A stretch of DNA of 64,000 nucleotides from NCBI RefSeq assembly GCF_016862895.1, contig NZ_BONV01000001.1, forward strand, positions 124,001-188,000, in the 5' to 3' direction. Under the pieces are notes generated by a model. It was not told the origin of the DNA. It saw nothing but the letters and a program-made list of their open reading frames with translations, and made no database searches. A program made the position numbers and the translations under genes. Origin of the DNA: Planotetraspora kaengkrachanensis (GTDB lineage Bacteria; Actinomycetota; Actinomycetes; Streptosporangiales; Streptosporangiaceae). Positions 45,783 through 54,476 of the stretch are shown here, piece after piece. The first letter of the stretch is position 1. Each line of letters begins with the position of its first letter.

Positions 45783-45984
45783 GACCCGGGGACGGTGTGA
45801 GCCCGGGGCGGGCCGCGGAGAGAAGATCACCCCGGAGCCGCCGGAAGAAAGGCCCATCCGGCCGAGTAGAACCGGCAGCGGAAACGAAAGAAGTGGGCGT
45901 CCCTCAGCGGGCGTCAAGAAGGGTGGTACCGCGGAGCCGTCGCCGGCTTCGTCCCTTCACGCCGATCCCAGCGATGCGTGGAGG
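45783..45984 (+). promoter_or_regulatory. T-box riboswitch upstream of ileS (translational type)
   Basis: The conserved T-box AAGGGTGGTACCGCGG is at 45919-45934, its TGGT bulge matching the tRNA acceptor end. A likely specifier is ATC (Ile) at 45826-45828 in an early short stem. CCCTT (45953-45957) pairs with AAGGG (45919-45923) in the antisequestrator. Alternatively CCTTCACGC (45954-45962) pairs with GCGTGGAGG (45976-45984), hiding the ileS ribosome binding site. The two folds exclude each other, so uncharged tRNA(Ile) should switch translation on. The 5' boundary is approximate. Confidence 0.88.
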
Positions 45985-45996
45985 TTCCGCCCGACG

Positions 45997-48900
45997 ATGT
46001 CCGCCAATCACTTCCGCTCCCTTCCCGGGCAGGTCGATCTGCCCGCCCTCGAGCACGAGGTCCTCGAACGCTGGCGGGACGGGAAGATCTTCGAGCGGTC
46101 CCTCGAGCAGAACGCGGACGGCCCCTCCTGGATCTTCTATGAGGGCCCGCCCACGGCGAACGGCATGCCGGGCGTCCACCACGTCGAGGCCCGCGTGTTC
46201 AAGGACGTCTTCCCCCGGTACAAGTCCATGCGCGGCTACCACGTCCCCCGCAAGGCCGGCTGGGACTGCCACGGCCTGCCCGTCGAGGTGGCCGTCGAGA
46301 AGGAGCTCGGTCTCTCCGGCAAGCCCCAGATCGAGCAGTACGGCATCGCGGCGTTCAACGACCGCTGCCGCGAGTCGGTGCTCCGGCACGTCGACGCCTT
46401 CGAGGAGATGACCGAGCGGATGGGCTACTGGGTCGACATGTCCCAGGCCTACCGCACGATGGACCCGCAGTACGTCGAGGCCGTCTGGTGGTCGCTCAAG
46501 ACCATCTGGGACAAGGGCCTGCTGTTCCGCGACTTCCGGATCACGCCCTACTGCCCGCGGTGCGGCACCGGGCTGTCGGATCACGAGCTGGGCCAGCCGG
46601 GCGGCTACGAGACCGTCTCCAGCCCGTCGGTCTACGTGCGGATGCCCGTCACCTCCGGCCCCCTGGCCGACCTCGGCGCCTCGCTGCTGATCTGGACCAC
46701 GACCCCGTGGACCCTGGTGTCCAACACCGCGGTGGCCGTGCACCCGGACGTGACCTACGTCGCGGCCCGGCGCGGCGACGAGGTGCTGGTCATCGCCGAG
46801 CCGCTGATGACCAAGGTGCTCGGTGAGGACGTCGAGGTGCTCGCCACGTTCACGGGAACCGAGCTGGAGCACACCCCCTACTCCCGTCCCTTCGACTTCG
46901 TGGAGATCCCCGGGGCGCACTACGTCGTGCTGGGCGACTACGTGACCGTCGAGGACGGCACCGGCCTGGTCCACCAGGCCCCCGCGTTCGGCGCCGACGA
47001 CATGACCGTCTGCAAGCGGTACGGCATGCCCGTGGTCAACCCCATCGGGCCCGACGGGCGGTTCCTGCCCGACGTGCCGTTCGTCGGCGGCATGTTCTTC
47101 AAGGACGCCGACGAGCACCTCACCGAGGCCCTGCGCAGCCGCGGCCTGCTGTTCTGGGGCGACCACTTCGAGCACAGCTACCCGCACTGCTGGCGCTGCC
47201 ACACGCCGCTGCTCTACTACGCGCTCCCGTCCTGGTACATCCGGACCACCGAGATCAAGGAGCGCCTGCTCGCCGAGAACGAGCGGACCAACTGGTTCCC
47301 CGAGACGATCAAGAACGGCCGTTACGGCGAGTGGCTCCGCAACAACGTCGACTGGGCGCTGTCCCGCTCGCGCTACTGGGGCACGCCGCTGCCGCTGTGG
47401 GTCTGCTCCGAGGACGACTCCCACGTCACCGCCGTCGGCTCGCTCAAGGAGCTCGGGGAGCTCGCGGGCCGCGAGCTGTCCGCGCTCGACCCGCACCGGC
47501 CGTACGTCGACGACGTGACCTTCCCCTGCCCCTCCTGCCAGGCCGAGGCGCGCCGGGTGCCCGACGTCATCGACGTCTGGTACGACTCGGGCGCCATGCC
47601 GTTCGCCCAGTGGGGTGCTCCGCACGTCAACAAGGACGTCTTCGAGGCGTCCTACCCCGGCCAGTTCATCTGCGAGGCCATCGACCAGACCCGTGGGTGG
47701 TTCTATTCGATGATGACGGTCGGGAGCCTGGTCTTCGACCGCTCGTCGTACGAGAACGTGCTGTGCCTCGGCCTGATCCTCGCCGAGGACGGGCGCAAGA
47801 TGAGCAAGCACCTGGGCAACGTCCTGCAGCCGATGCCGCTGATGGACGAGCACGGGGCCGACTCCCTCCGGTGGTACATGGCCACCTCGGGCTCGCCGTG
47901 GGCGCCCCGCCGGATCAGCCACGCCGCGCTGGAGGAGATCGTCCGGAAGGTCCTGCTCACCTACTGGAACACCGCGTCGTTCTTCACGCTCTACGCCAAC
48001 GCGGAGTCGTGGTCGCCGGACCGGCTCGCCTCGGCGCCGCCGCGCGGTGAGCGCCCGCTGATCGACCGGTGGGCCCTGTCCGAGCTGCACCGCACGGTCG
48101 CCGACGTCACCTCGTCGCTCGACGAGTTCGACACCGCCCGGGCCGGGCGCCGGCTGACGGACTTCCTCGACGACCTGTCGAACTGGTACGTCCGCCGCTC
48201 GCGCCGCCGGTTCTGGTCGGGCGAGGAGTCGGCGTTCGCCACGCTCTACGAGTGCCTGGAGACCGTGACCCGGTTGATGGCGCCGCTGGTCCCCTTCCTC
48301 ACCGACTACCTGTGGGACGTGCTCCGCGGTCCCGACGCCCCGCCGTCGGTCCACCTCACGAGCTGGCCCGAGGTGGACGCCTCGCTGGTCGACCCGGTGC
48401 TGTCCGAGCGGATGGCACTCGTCCGGCGCCTCGTCGAGCTGGGCCGCTCGGCCCGCGTGTCGTCGTCGGTCAAGACCCGTCAGCCGCTCGGCCGGGCGCT
48501 GATCGGCGCGCCCGGCTGGGCGACGCTCCCCGGCGAGCTGCGCGAGCTGATCGCCGACGAGCTGAACGTGCAGAGCCTGGAGGACATGTCCGGCTTCTCA
48601 GCCGATCTGGTGACCTTCACCGTGAAGCCGAACTTCCGTGCCCTCGGCAAGCGTTTCGGGTCGCAGACCAAGCTGGTCGCCGCCGCCGTCGGGTCCGCCG
48701 ACCCGGCCGCGCTGGCTCAGGCCGTACGTTCGGGGGCGCCCGCCACCGTCGAGGCGGGAGAGCTGGGCACGGTCGAGCTCGGGCCGGACGACGTGATCAT
48801 CACGGAGCAGCCGAAGACCGGCTGGGCCGTCGAGACCGGCGCGGTCGACACGGGAACCGGTGAGACCGTCGCGCTGGACCTGGCGATCACCGACGAGCTG

Positions 48901-49155
48901 CGCCGCGCGGGCCTGGTCCGCGAGGTCATCCGGCTCGTCCAGGAGGGGCGCAAGGCCACCGGGCTGTCGATCACCGACCGGATCGAGCTGTGGTGGTCGG
49001 CCGACGGCGACCTGGCGACGGCGCTGCGCGAGAGCGGCGGAACCCTGGCCGAGGAGGTCCTCGCGACGAACCTCACCGAGGGCGGCTCCTCCGAGGATCT
49101 GCCCCGGCACGAGGACACCGATCTCGGCCTGTCCTTCCAGCTCCGCAAGGCGTGA
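45997..49155 (+). CDS. ileS: Isoleucyl-tRNA synthetase, type 2, with GVHH in place of HxGH
   Basis: 1052 residues, class I synthetase of the long, eukaryote-like IleRS2 type. It charges tRNA(Ile). The HIGH region reads PTANGMPGVHHVEARVFKD: GVHH at residues 59-62 rather than HxGH. The second signature is intact (DGRKMSKHLGN). Zinc-knuckle pairs CPRCGTG and CWRCHTP, an editing insert, and an anticodon-binding domain follow. IleRS2 enzymes resist mupirocin; those with GxHH are reported as hyper-resistant. It is preceded by the T-box. Only synthetase in the window. Confidence 0.96.
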   Translation: MSANHFRSLPGQVDLPALEHEVLERWRDGKIFERSLEQNADGPSWIFYEGPPTANGMPGVHHVEARVFKDVFPRYKSMRGYHVPRKAGWDCHGLPVEVAVEKELGLSGKPQIEQYGIAAFNDRCRESVLRHVDAFEEMTERMGYWVDMSQAYRTMDPQYVEAVWWSLKTIWDKGLLFRDFRITPYCPRCGTGLSDHELGQPGGYETVSSPSVYVRMPVTSGPLADLGASLLIWTTTPWTLVSNTAVAVHPDVTYVAARRGDEVLVIAEPLMTKVLGEDVEVLATFTGTELEHTPYSRPFDFVEIPGAHYVVLGDYVTVEDGTGLVHQAPAFGADDMTVCKRYGMPVVNPIGPDGRFLPDVPFVGGMFFKDADEHLTEALRSRGLLFWGDHFEHSYPHCWRCHTPLLYYALPSWYIRTTEIKERLLAENERTNWFPETIKNGRYGEWLRNNVDWALSRSRYWGTPLPLWVCSEDDSHVTAVGSLKELGELAGRELSALDPHRPYVDDVTFPCPSCQAEARRVPDVIDVWYDSGAMPFAQWGAPHVNKDVFEASYPGQFICEAIDQTRGWFYSMMTVGSLVFDRSSYENVLCLGLILAEDGRKMSKHLGNVLQPMPLMDEHGADSLRWYMATSGSPWAPRRISHAALEEIVRKVLLTYWNTASFFTLYANAESWSPDRLASAPPRGERPLIDRWALSELHRTVADVTSSLDEFDTARAGRRLTDFLDDLSNWYVRRSRRRFWSGEESAFATLYECLETVTRLMAPLVPFLTDYLWDVLRGPDAPPSVHLTSWPEVDASLVDPVLSERMALVRRLVELGRSARVSSSVKTRQPLGRALIGAPGWATLPGELRELIADELNVQSLEDMSGFSADLVTFTVKPNFRALGKRFGSQTKLVAAAVGSADPAALAQAVRSGAPATVEAGELGTVELGPDDVIITEQPKTGWAVETGAVDTGTGETVALDLAITDELRRAGLVREVIRLVQEGRKATGLSITDRIELWWSADGDLATALRESGGTLAEEVLATNLTEGGSSEDLPRHEDTDLGLSFQLRKA

Positions 49156-49174
49156 TCCACATCTGATCATCGCA

Positions 49175-49208
49175 CCCCTGGGCGGCGCGCCCGTGTGCCG
49201 CCCAGGGG
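49175..49208 (+). terminator. Terminator hairpin after ileS
   Basis: 12-bp perfect stem (49175-49186 with 49197-49208, CCCCTGGGCGGC) and 10-nt loop, 20 bp past the ileS stop. No T-run. Confidence 0.65.
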
Positions 49209-49264
49209 GAATCCCCGCTCTTCGGCCGTCAGGGTTCCTGCGGCGCGGGCGGGGTCAGGATCCC

Positions 49265-49310
49265 GTTCAGCGCTCTGACGGACCACATCCTGTTCAGCGC
49301 TCTGACGGAC
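49265..49310. repeat. Two 19-bp direct repeats between ileS and the low-complexity protein
   Basis: GTTCAGCGCTCTGACGGAC at 49265-49283 and 49292-49310, identical, 27 bp apart. The rest of the gap 49209-49454 shows no gene. Confidence 0.7.
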
Positions 49311-49454
49311 GACGTCGGACCGCCGTGCCTGCCGGCCCGGCGGATGAAGGCACTTACGCCGACGGGGACGCGTGGGCGCCGCCGGCGAACCGGATCTCGC
49401 GGCTCGGCGCGAGGGAGGTCCAGGCCACACCGCGTGCCCGCGGTGCGCCCGCGG

Positions 49455-51743
49455 CTATCGGGCCTGGCAGACCGAGCAGCGCGTGAGGCCCGCCTTCTCG
49501 GCGTCCTCCCTGCTCATGACCTCGATGCTGTCGTCGTCGATGCCCTTGATGAGAGGGCACTGCGAGCCGTGGTAGCGGCGCGTGCCGATCATCACCTTCA
49601 CCGACGCCGACGGAAGGCGTCGTGGGGCTTCCGTGCGGATGGCGGCGAAGGTGTTGGTGCTCTCGCCGTCGTCCTCTTCCGGCTCCGCGGGACGGGAGTC
49701 GCGTGAGTCCGCCTTGCGCGGCTCCTTCTCGCCCACGGCCGTGTCCTTGGCGGTGCCCGCACCGGTCGCCCTGCCGCTGTCCTTGCCGGGCTCTTTGGCC
49801 GTGTCCTTGCCGGGCTCCTTGGCCGGGCCGGCGGACGCGTTCTCGGCCGGTTTCCCTGCTCCGGCCTTCGCCGAGGCTTCTGCGCCGTTCCCGGCATCGG
49901 ACGTGCGGGCCGGGCCGTCCATCTCAGGCCGTGCGGAATCGGACGCGGATCCCGCTCCCGCGGTGGGCCCGGACGTCTTGGACGACCCGGTGGCGGACGA
50001 AGACCCAGTGGAAGAGGCCGTCGCGCCGGAGGATCCCTTGGAAGCCGAACCGGGGGCGGTGCCGGCTGACGCGGGGACGGGCTGGAACCCGGCGCGCCCG
50101 GGCTGCGTGATCTCCGCCGCCGTCTCCTGCTCCGTGTCGGCGTTCCCGCTCACGTCGGATCCGGTCGTGCCGGATCGGGACTTCCCACTGCTCGTGGAAG
50201 CTTCCGTGGCCGTACCGCTCTGGGACCGGGTGGTCTCGCGCTCGGCGCTCTTCTGGCCGGTCGTGCTCTCAGGCTCGACCTTCTTCGCGTCGGCGGACTT
50301 GGCCTCGGCGGACTTGGCCTCGGCGGACTTGGCCTCGGCGCTCTTGGCCTCCGGGCTATTCGGCTCCGCGCCCGGCGCCTTCGCGCTCGGTTGTGGCGTG
50401 GCGCCCTTCTGCGTGCTCTCCGGCTCGGTGGTCCTCGCCCGCGGGCCGCCGGCGGTCTCGGCGCCCTTGGTGGTCGCGTCGCCGTCCGGCTCCGCCGTGG
50501 AGGCGTTGTCCGCGCGGCCGGAGGCGGACGGGGAGGATTCTGGCCGGGCCGCGGCGGGCTTCGTCCTCGCCGCGCTGAACCAGTCGCCGGTGCTCGGCTC
50601 AGGCGCCGCCGGCGTGCTCGCCGTCTTCTCCTGCGAAGGCGCGGGCCGCGCGTCGGACTGCGCGGGCTTCGTGGACGCGGACGGCGTGGTCTGTGTGGGG
50701 GGCAACATGTTGCGCTGGAACCAGTCGAGCTGCGCCGAGTCGGATCCGCCCGACCCGGAAGCACTCGTGCCCGAGGTGGCGGACTCAGCCCTGGACTGCT
50801 CCGTCCTGGACTTCTCCTGCGGCGACTGCTCGGGCCGGGTCTTCTCCGGCGCGGACTGCCCTTGCCTGTCCTTGTCCGGCTGCGGCTGTGCCGTCCGAGC
50901 CTGTTCGGCGCGGGACTGGTCGGAGCCGCTCGTCCGCCTGGCGGCGTCCGCTCCGGCGGCGAAGCCGGCGGTCGCGGCACCCATGGCCGAGGCGGCGTCC
51001 TTGGCGTCAGCGGGACGGCTGACGGCGACTGTGGTGTCGGCCGACGCGCGGTCCTCGCCGGTCCTGCGGTCTTTCCGGTCCCTGTCACCCGTCGTGCCCG
51101 TCGGGCGGGTGGACTCCGCCTCTCCACGCGGGCCCGTCCGACGGCTCGGCCTGGGCTGCGCCGGGTCGTCCGCGGCGCGGGCGGACAGCTCGGGCAGGCA
51201 GGTGGTGCAGGGACTGAAGCCCTCCTCGCGGGCTTCTTCGTAGGTCAGTTCCTCGATCTCCCGCCCCATGAGCTGGCGGCAGGTCGCCAGATGGAAACGC
51301 CTGCGCCCCGGGACGACCAGCACGATGTCCTCGGGACCTGGCGGGCGACCTGGCTGAGCCGGCGGACGCCTGTGGGAGGCGGTCGCGTCGGCGCGGCGGG
51401 GCGAGTAGGGCGCCGGTGGCAACGCCCCGTGATGTGCTCCCGGCGGCAGCGGCACGGCCACCGGGTGTCCCGGCGCCCCGCTGACAGCGGTGGCTCCGGC
51501 ATGCGCGAGCTCTTGGGCGCCGGAGGAACCCTGGGGGGTGAGATCCGGTCCGTCAGCGGCGCGCCCACCGGCGGGGAACAGCAGATGACGCTTCAGCAGT
51601 GCACCGATGAGCAGGCAGACGGCGGCCAGAACCGCGATCACCATCGACCACATCACCAGGTACACCTTCGCCATTGCCCACCCCGCGATGAGGATGAGGA
51701 GGGCGGCGATGGCGAACGCCAAAGCGGCGCTGAACAGGATCAC
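49455..51743 (-). CDS. Membrane-anchored low-complexity protein with two H-C-C-C knuckles
   Basis: 762 residues. Two N-terminal helices (about 2-25 and 28-50). Residues 148-185 hold a small motif with H151, C155, C179, C182 (FHLATC ... PCTTC). A 500-residue low-complexity region rich in Ser, Ala, Glu, Lys and Thr follows, with AEAKS tandem repeats (15-bp DNA repeats, about 50291-50350). The C-terminus repeats the motif (H725, C729, C756, C759; YHGSQC ... RCSVC). The H-x3-C...C-x2-C pattern resembles Ada-type zinc knuckles, but the assignment is inference. Next to divIVA in the dcw cluster; a division or envelope role is possible. GTG start. Confidence 0.7.
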   Translation of the reverse strand: MILFSAALAFAIAALLILIAGWAMAKVYLVMWSMVIAVLAAVCLLIGALLKRHLLFPAGGRAADGPDLTPQGSSGAQELAHAGATAVSGAPGHPVAVPLPPGAHHGALPPAPYSPRRADATASHRRPPAQPGRPPGPEDIVLVVPGRRRFHLATCRQLMGREIEELTYEEAREEGFSPCTTCLPELSARAADDPAQPRPSRRTGPRGEAESTRPTGTTGDRDRKDRRTGEDRASADTTVAVSRPADAKDAASAMGAATAGFAAGADAARRTSGSDQSRAEQARTAQPQPDKDRQGQSAPEKTRPEQSPQEKSRTEQSRAESATSGTSASGSGGSDSAQLDWFQRNMLPPTQTTPSASTKPAQSDARPAPSQEKTASTPAAPEPSTGDWFSAARTKPAAARPESSPSASGRADNASTAEPDGDATTKGAETAGGPRARTTEPESTQKGATPQPSAKAPGAEPNSPEAKSAEAKSAEAKSAEAKSADAKKVEPESTTGQKSAERETTRSQSGTATEASTSSGKSRSGTTGSDVSGNADTEQETAAEITQPGRAGFQPVPASAGTAPGSASKGSSGATASSTGSSSATGSSKTSGPTAGAGSASDSARPEMDGPARTSDAGNGAEASAKAGAGKPAENASAGPAKEPGKDTAKEPGKDSGRATGAGTAKDTAVGEKEPRKADSRDSRPAEPEEDDGESTNTFAAIRTEAPRRLPSASVKVMIGTRRYHGSQCPLIKGIDDDSIEVMSREDAEKAGLTRCSVCQAR

Positions 51744-51797
51744 AGGGGGTTCTCCGAGCTTGCGGGTCGCGAGTGGCGAGGGGGGTGACCCCGCGGC

Positions 51798-52664
51798 CTA
51801 CCTGCGGTCGGTGTGCTGCCCGTCAGGCCCGGGGAACGCACCCGTGTGCTGCGGTGCCTCCTGGCCGAACGGGTTGGGAGCCGCCTGCATGGGCTGGGGT
51901 CCCGGAGCGACGGCGTGCGCCATCGCCGGTGCTCCGCCCACCATGGGGAAGCCGCCACTGCCCTCGGCCGCGACATTGAGCTCCGCGAGCTGGTTCTCCA
52001 GGTAGAGCTTCAAGCGGCTGCGGTACTCGCGTTCGAAGCTGCGCAGCTCCTCGACCTTGCGCTCGAGCTCGTCGCGGGTCTGCACCAGCGAGCCCATGGC
52101 CTGGCGGTGCCGCTCCTGCGCGTCGCGCTCGAGCGTCTCGGCGCGGGCGCGGGCGTCGCCGATGATCTGCTCGGCCTGGCGGCGTGCCTTGCCGAGGATG
52201 TCGTCGGCCTCGCGGCGGGCGCGGGTCACCGTCTCGTCCGCCTCACGGCGGGCGTCGGCGATGGCCTGGTCGGCGGTCTGCTGCGCGAGGGCGAGGACAC
52301 GGGCAGCGGTGTCCATGTTGTCCTCGGCGGGCGGCAGGCCCATGCCGACGGGGACGGGCTCGGGACGGGCGGGCTCCGGGGGCTTGATCGGCTCAGGCTG
52401 AGGGATCATCATCTCCGGCTTGGGCTCGGCGATGGGGGCCGCCATCTGCATGGGGCCACCCATGCCCATGCCCATGCCACCGGGGACCTTGCCCCTCAGG
52501 CACTCGGCCAGCTTCGCACGGAGCTCCTCGTTCTCCTGAATGAGGCGGTCGAGCTCGGCCTCCACCTCATCGAGGAAAGCGTCAACCTCCTCCTCGTCGT
52601 ACCCCGGCCGTAGCCGGGTGGTACTGAACTGCTTGTTCCGCACATCAGCGGGCGTCAACGGCAT
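51798..52664 (-). CDS. divIVA: DivIVA (Wag31)
   Basis: 288 residues. Membrane-binding N-terminal coiled coil (LTPADVRNKQFSTTRLRPGY, EEEVDAFLDEVEAELDRL), a Pro/Met/Glu-rich linker, then a long coiled coil (ADARREADETVTRARREA, about 130-235) and an Ala/Pro/Gly-rich tail. In actinobacteria it marks curved poles and directs tip growth. It is the usual gene downstream of yggT. Confidence 0.95.
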   Translation of the reverse strand: MPLTPADVRNKQFSTTRLRPGYDEEEVDAFLDEVEAELDRLIQENEELRAKLAECLRGKVPGGMGMGMGGPMQMAAPIAEPKPEMMIPQPEPIKPPEPARPEPVPVGMGLPPAEDNMDTAARVLALAQQTADQAIADARREADETVTRARREADDILGKARRQAEQIIGDARARAETLERDAQERHRQAMGSLVQTRDELERKVEELRSFEREYRSRLKLYLENQLAELNVAAEGSGGFPMVGGAPAMAHAVAPGPQPMQAAPNPFGQEAPQHTGAFPGPDGQHTDRR

Positions 52665-52715
52665 TTTGGGTCTCCTTGGCGCGCTCGGAGTCTTGTCCGC
52701 GGGGACGGTACCCGA

Positions 52716-53003
52716 TCAACGAAGCGCGTTCACGACTTGGATCAAGACCAAAACCACAATGAACAGCACAGTGAAGCTCAGGTCAAAGGCCACCGTACCC
52801 AACCTGAGGGGCGGAATGAAACGGCGGAGGAATTTGAGAGGAGGGTCGGTGACCGTGTAGATCGCCTCCGCCAGCACCAGAACGACCCCGGAAGGCCGCC
52901 AGGAGCGGGCGAAAGCCTGCACCGTCTCAAAGATCATTCTGCCGATCAGCAGAATCAGGTAGAGAGTGAGGGCGATGGACAAGATCTCGCTAATGATCCC
53001 CAC
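52716..53003 (-). CDS. yggT: YggT-family membrane protein
   Basis: 95 residues, two membrane helices (ILSIALTLYLILLIGRMIF; TVAFDLSFTVLFIVVLVLIQV) around the conserved DPPLKFLRRFIPPLR loop. Family function unclear, often osmotic or division-related. GTG at 53003 chosen for the family-typical start after GGAGG. Between sepF and divIVA. Confidence 0.88.
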   Translation of the reverse strand: MGIISEILSIALTLYLILLIGRMIFETVQAFARSWRPSGVVLVLAEAIYTVTDPPLKFLRRFIPPLRLGTVAFDLSFTVLFIVVLVLIQVVNALR

Positions 53004-53085
53004 GGTCCAGCCCCGCCTCCCTCTGGTTCCGCCGCATCCGGTCCCAGTGGGCACCGCTCAGCCGGTCACTGTTCATGATGGAACT

Positions 53086-53613
53086 CTAGCTCTGGTTGAA
53101 GAAGCCGCGTTCCGCGATTCGGGCCTTGTCCTCGGCGGTCACCTCAACATTGGCGGGGGACAACAGGAACACCTTGTTGGTAACACGTTCGATGCTGCCG
53201 TGTAGGCCAAAGACGAGACCTGCCGCGAAATCGACAAGGCGCTTGGCGTCACTGTCGACCATCTCGGTCAGGTTCATGATGACCGGCGTGCCCTCACGGA
53301 AGTGCTCGCCGATGGTGCGCGCCTCGTTGTACGTGCGAGGGTGGAGAGTCGTGATCCGCGCCAGATCGGTCGTACGACGCTCGAGCACCGCCGTGGGAGG
53401 CCGGGTGCCCGGCACGACCGTCTCGCCGTCCTCGTCATGCTCGTGGGGCGCCTGGTGGGTCGCCGCCGGACCACCTGCGAAGCCGCGCCGCTGCAGGTCG
53501 TACTCGTCGCCGTATTCCTCGTCGCCGCCGTACTCGGTCCGGTACCTGTCGTCGTAGTGGTCGTCCTCCACGAGACCGAGGTAGACCGCCATCTTGCGCA
53601 TCGCGCCGGCCAT
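53086..53613 (-). CDS. sepF: SepF, FtsZ membrane anchor
   Basis: 175 residues. N-terminal amphipathic membrane-binding region ([13 protein letters not shown]), an acidic linker, and the SepF domain ([56 protein letters not shown]). It tethers FtsZ in actinobacteria, which lack FtsA. Standard position downstream of ftsZ/yggS. Confidence 0.95.
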   Translation of the reverse strand: MAGAMRKMAVYLGLVEDDHYDDRYRTEYGGDEEYGDEYDLQRRGFAGGPAATHQAPHEHDEDGETVVPGTRPPTAVLERRTTDLARITTLHPRTYNEARTIGEHFREGTPVIMNLTEMVDSDAKRLVDFAAGLVFGLHGSIERVTNKVFLLSPANVEVTAEDKARIAERGFFNQS

Positions 53614-53747
53614 CGCTCGTCGTCCTCCGCGTTACTGGTGCCTTCAGGGTCCCTATGGGAAGGCCAGGGCGGTAGGCGTACCCCCCGTGGAGCTCACCGC
53701 TGGTCGACCTCTACCTGTCGCGGACACCAAGGTCCACTTGGGGGACA

Positions 53748-54464
53748 TTACCTGACGAAGGGCTTCCGACGACCGAGCAACGCCGTACCGACACGCAGGT
53801 GTGTCGCGCCGTTCGCTATCGCTTGGGCCATATCTCCGCTCATTCCCGCGGAAATGACGTCTGCCGTCGGGTGTTCCTTCTGTACGGCCTGCGCCACCGA
53901 GTAAAGCCGGGCAAAGGCTTCCCCCGGGTCCCCCCCGAGCGGCGCGACCGCCATGACGCCCCGCAACGTGAGGGCGTCCGCCCTGGTCACGGCCTCGGCG
54001 AGAGGCAGCACCTCGGCCGGTGTCACCCCGCCCCGTGCGCCGGGACCGCCGCCTTCCCCGCCGCCCAGTGCGACCTGGATGAGGCAGTCGACCTGGCGTT
54101 CCTGCCGTACGGCCTCTCTGCTCAGGGCGTCAACCAGCCGGGAACGGTCGACCGAGTGGACGACGTCCGCGTAGGAGACGACCGAGCGAACCTTGTTGGT
54201 CTGTAACTGACCGATGAAGTGCCAGGTGAGACCGAGATCACTGCATTCGGCGGCCTTGCCCGCCGCCTCCTGGTCCCGGTTCTCGCCGATGTCGGCCACT
54301 CCGAGCCCGGCGAGCACCCGCACGTCCGAGGCGGGGTAGGTCTTGGTCACCGCGATGATCGTGATCTCCGAGCGGGCCCGACCGGCCGCACTGCAGGCCT
54401 GTTCGACCCGCTGTTCGACTTCCGCCAGGCCCGCCGCGATCTCGTCGCGTCGTGCGTCATCCAC
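53748..54464 (-). CDS. yggS: YggS-family PLP homeostasis protein
   Basis: 238-residue TIM barrel. PLP Lys in ITIIAVTKTYPASD; WHFIGQLQTNK and SAGMSGDMAQAI are conserved (phosphate-binding). It buffers PLP; no enzymatic reaction is known. It starts 12 bp after ftsZ at a GTG. The laccase-domain gene (pgeF/yfiH) often found between ftsZ and yggS is absent. Confidence 0.92.
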   Translation of the reverse strand: MDDARRDEIAAGLAEVEQRVEQACSAAGRARSEITIIAVTKTYPASDVRVLAGLGVADIGENRDQEAAGKAAECSDLGLTWHFIGQLQTNKVRSVVSYADVVHSVDRSRLVDALSREAVRQERQVDCLIQVALGGGEGGGPGARGGVTPAEVLPLAEAVTRADALTLRGVMAVAPLGGDPGEAFARLYSVAQAVQKEHPTADVISAGMSGDMAQAIANGATHLRVGTALLGRRKPFVR

Positions 54465-54476
54465 GTGGTACGGAGC

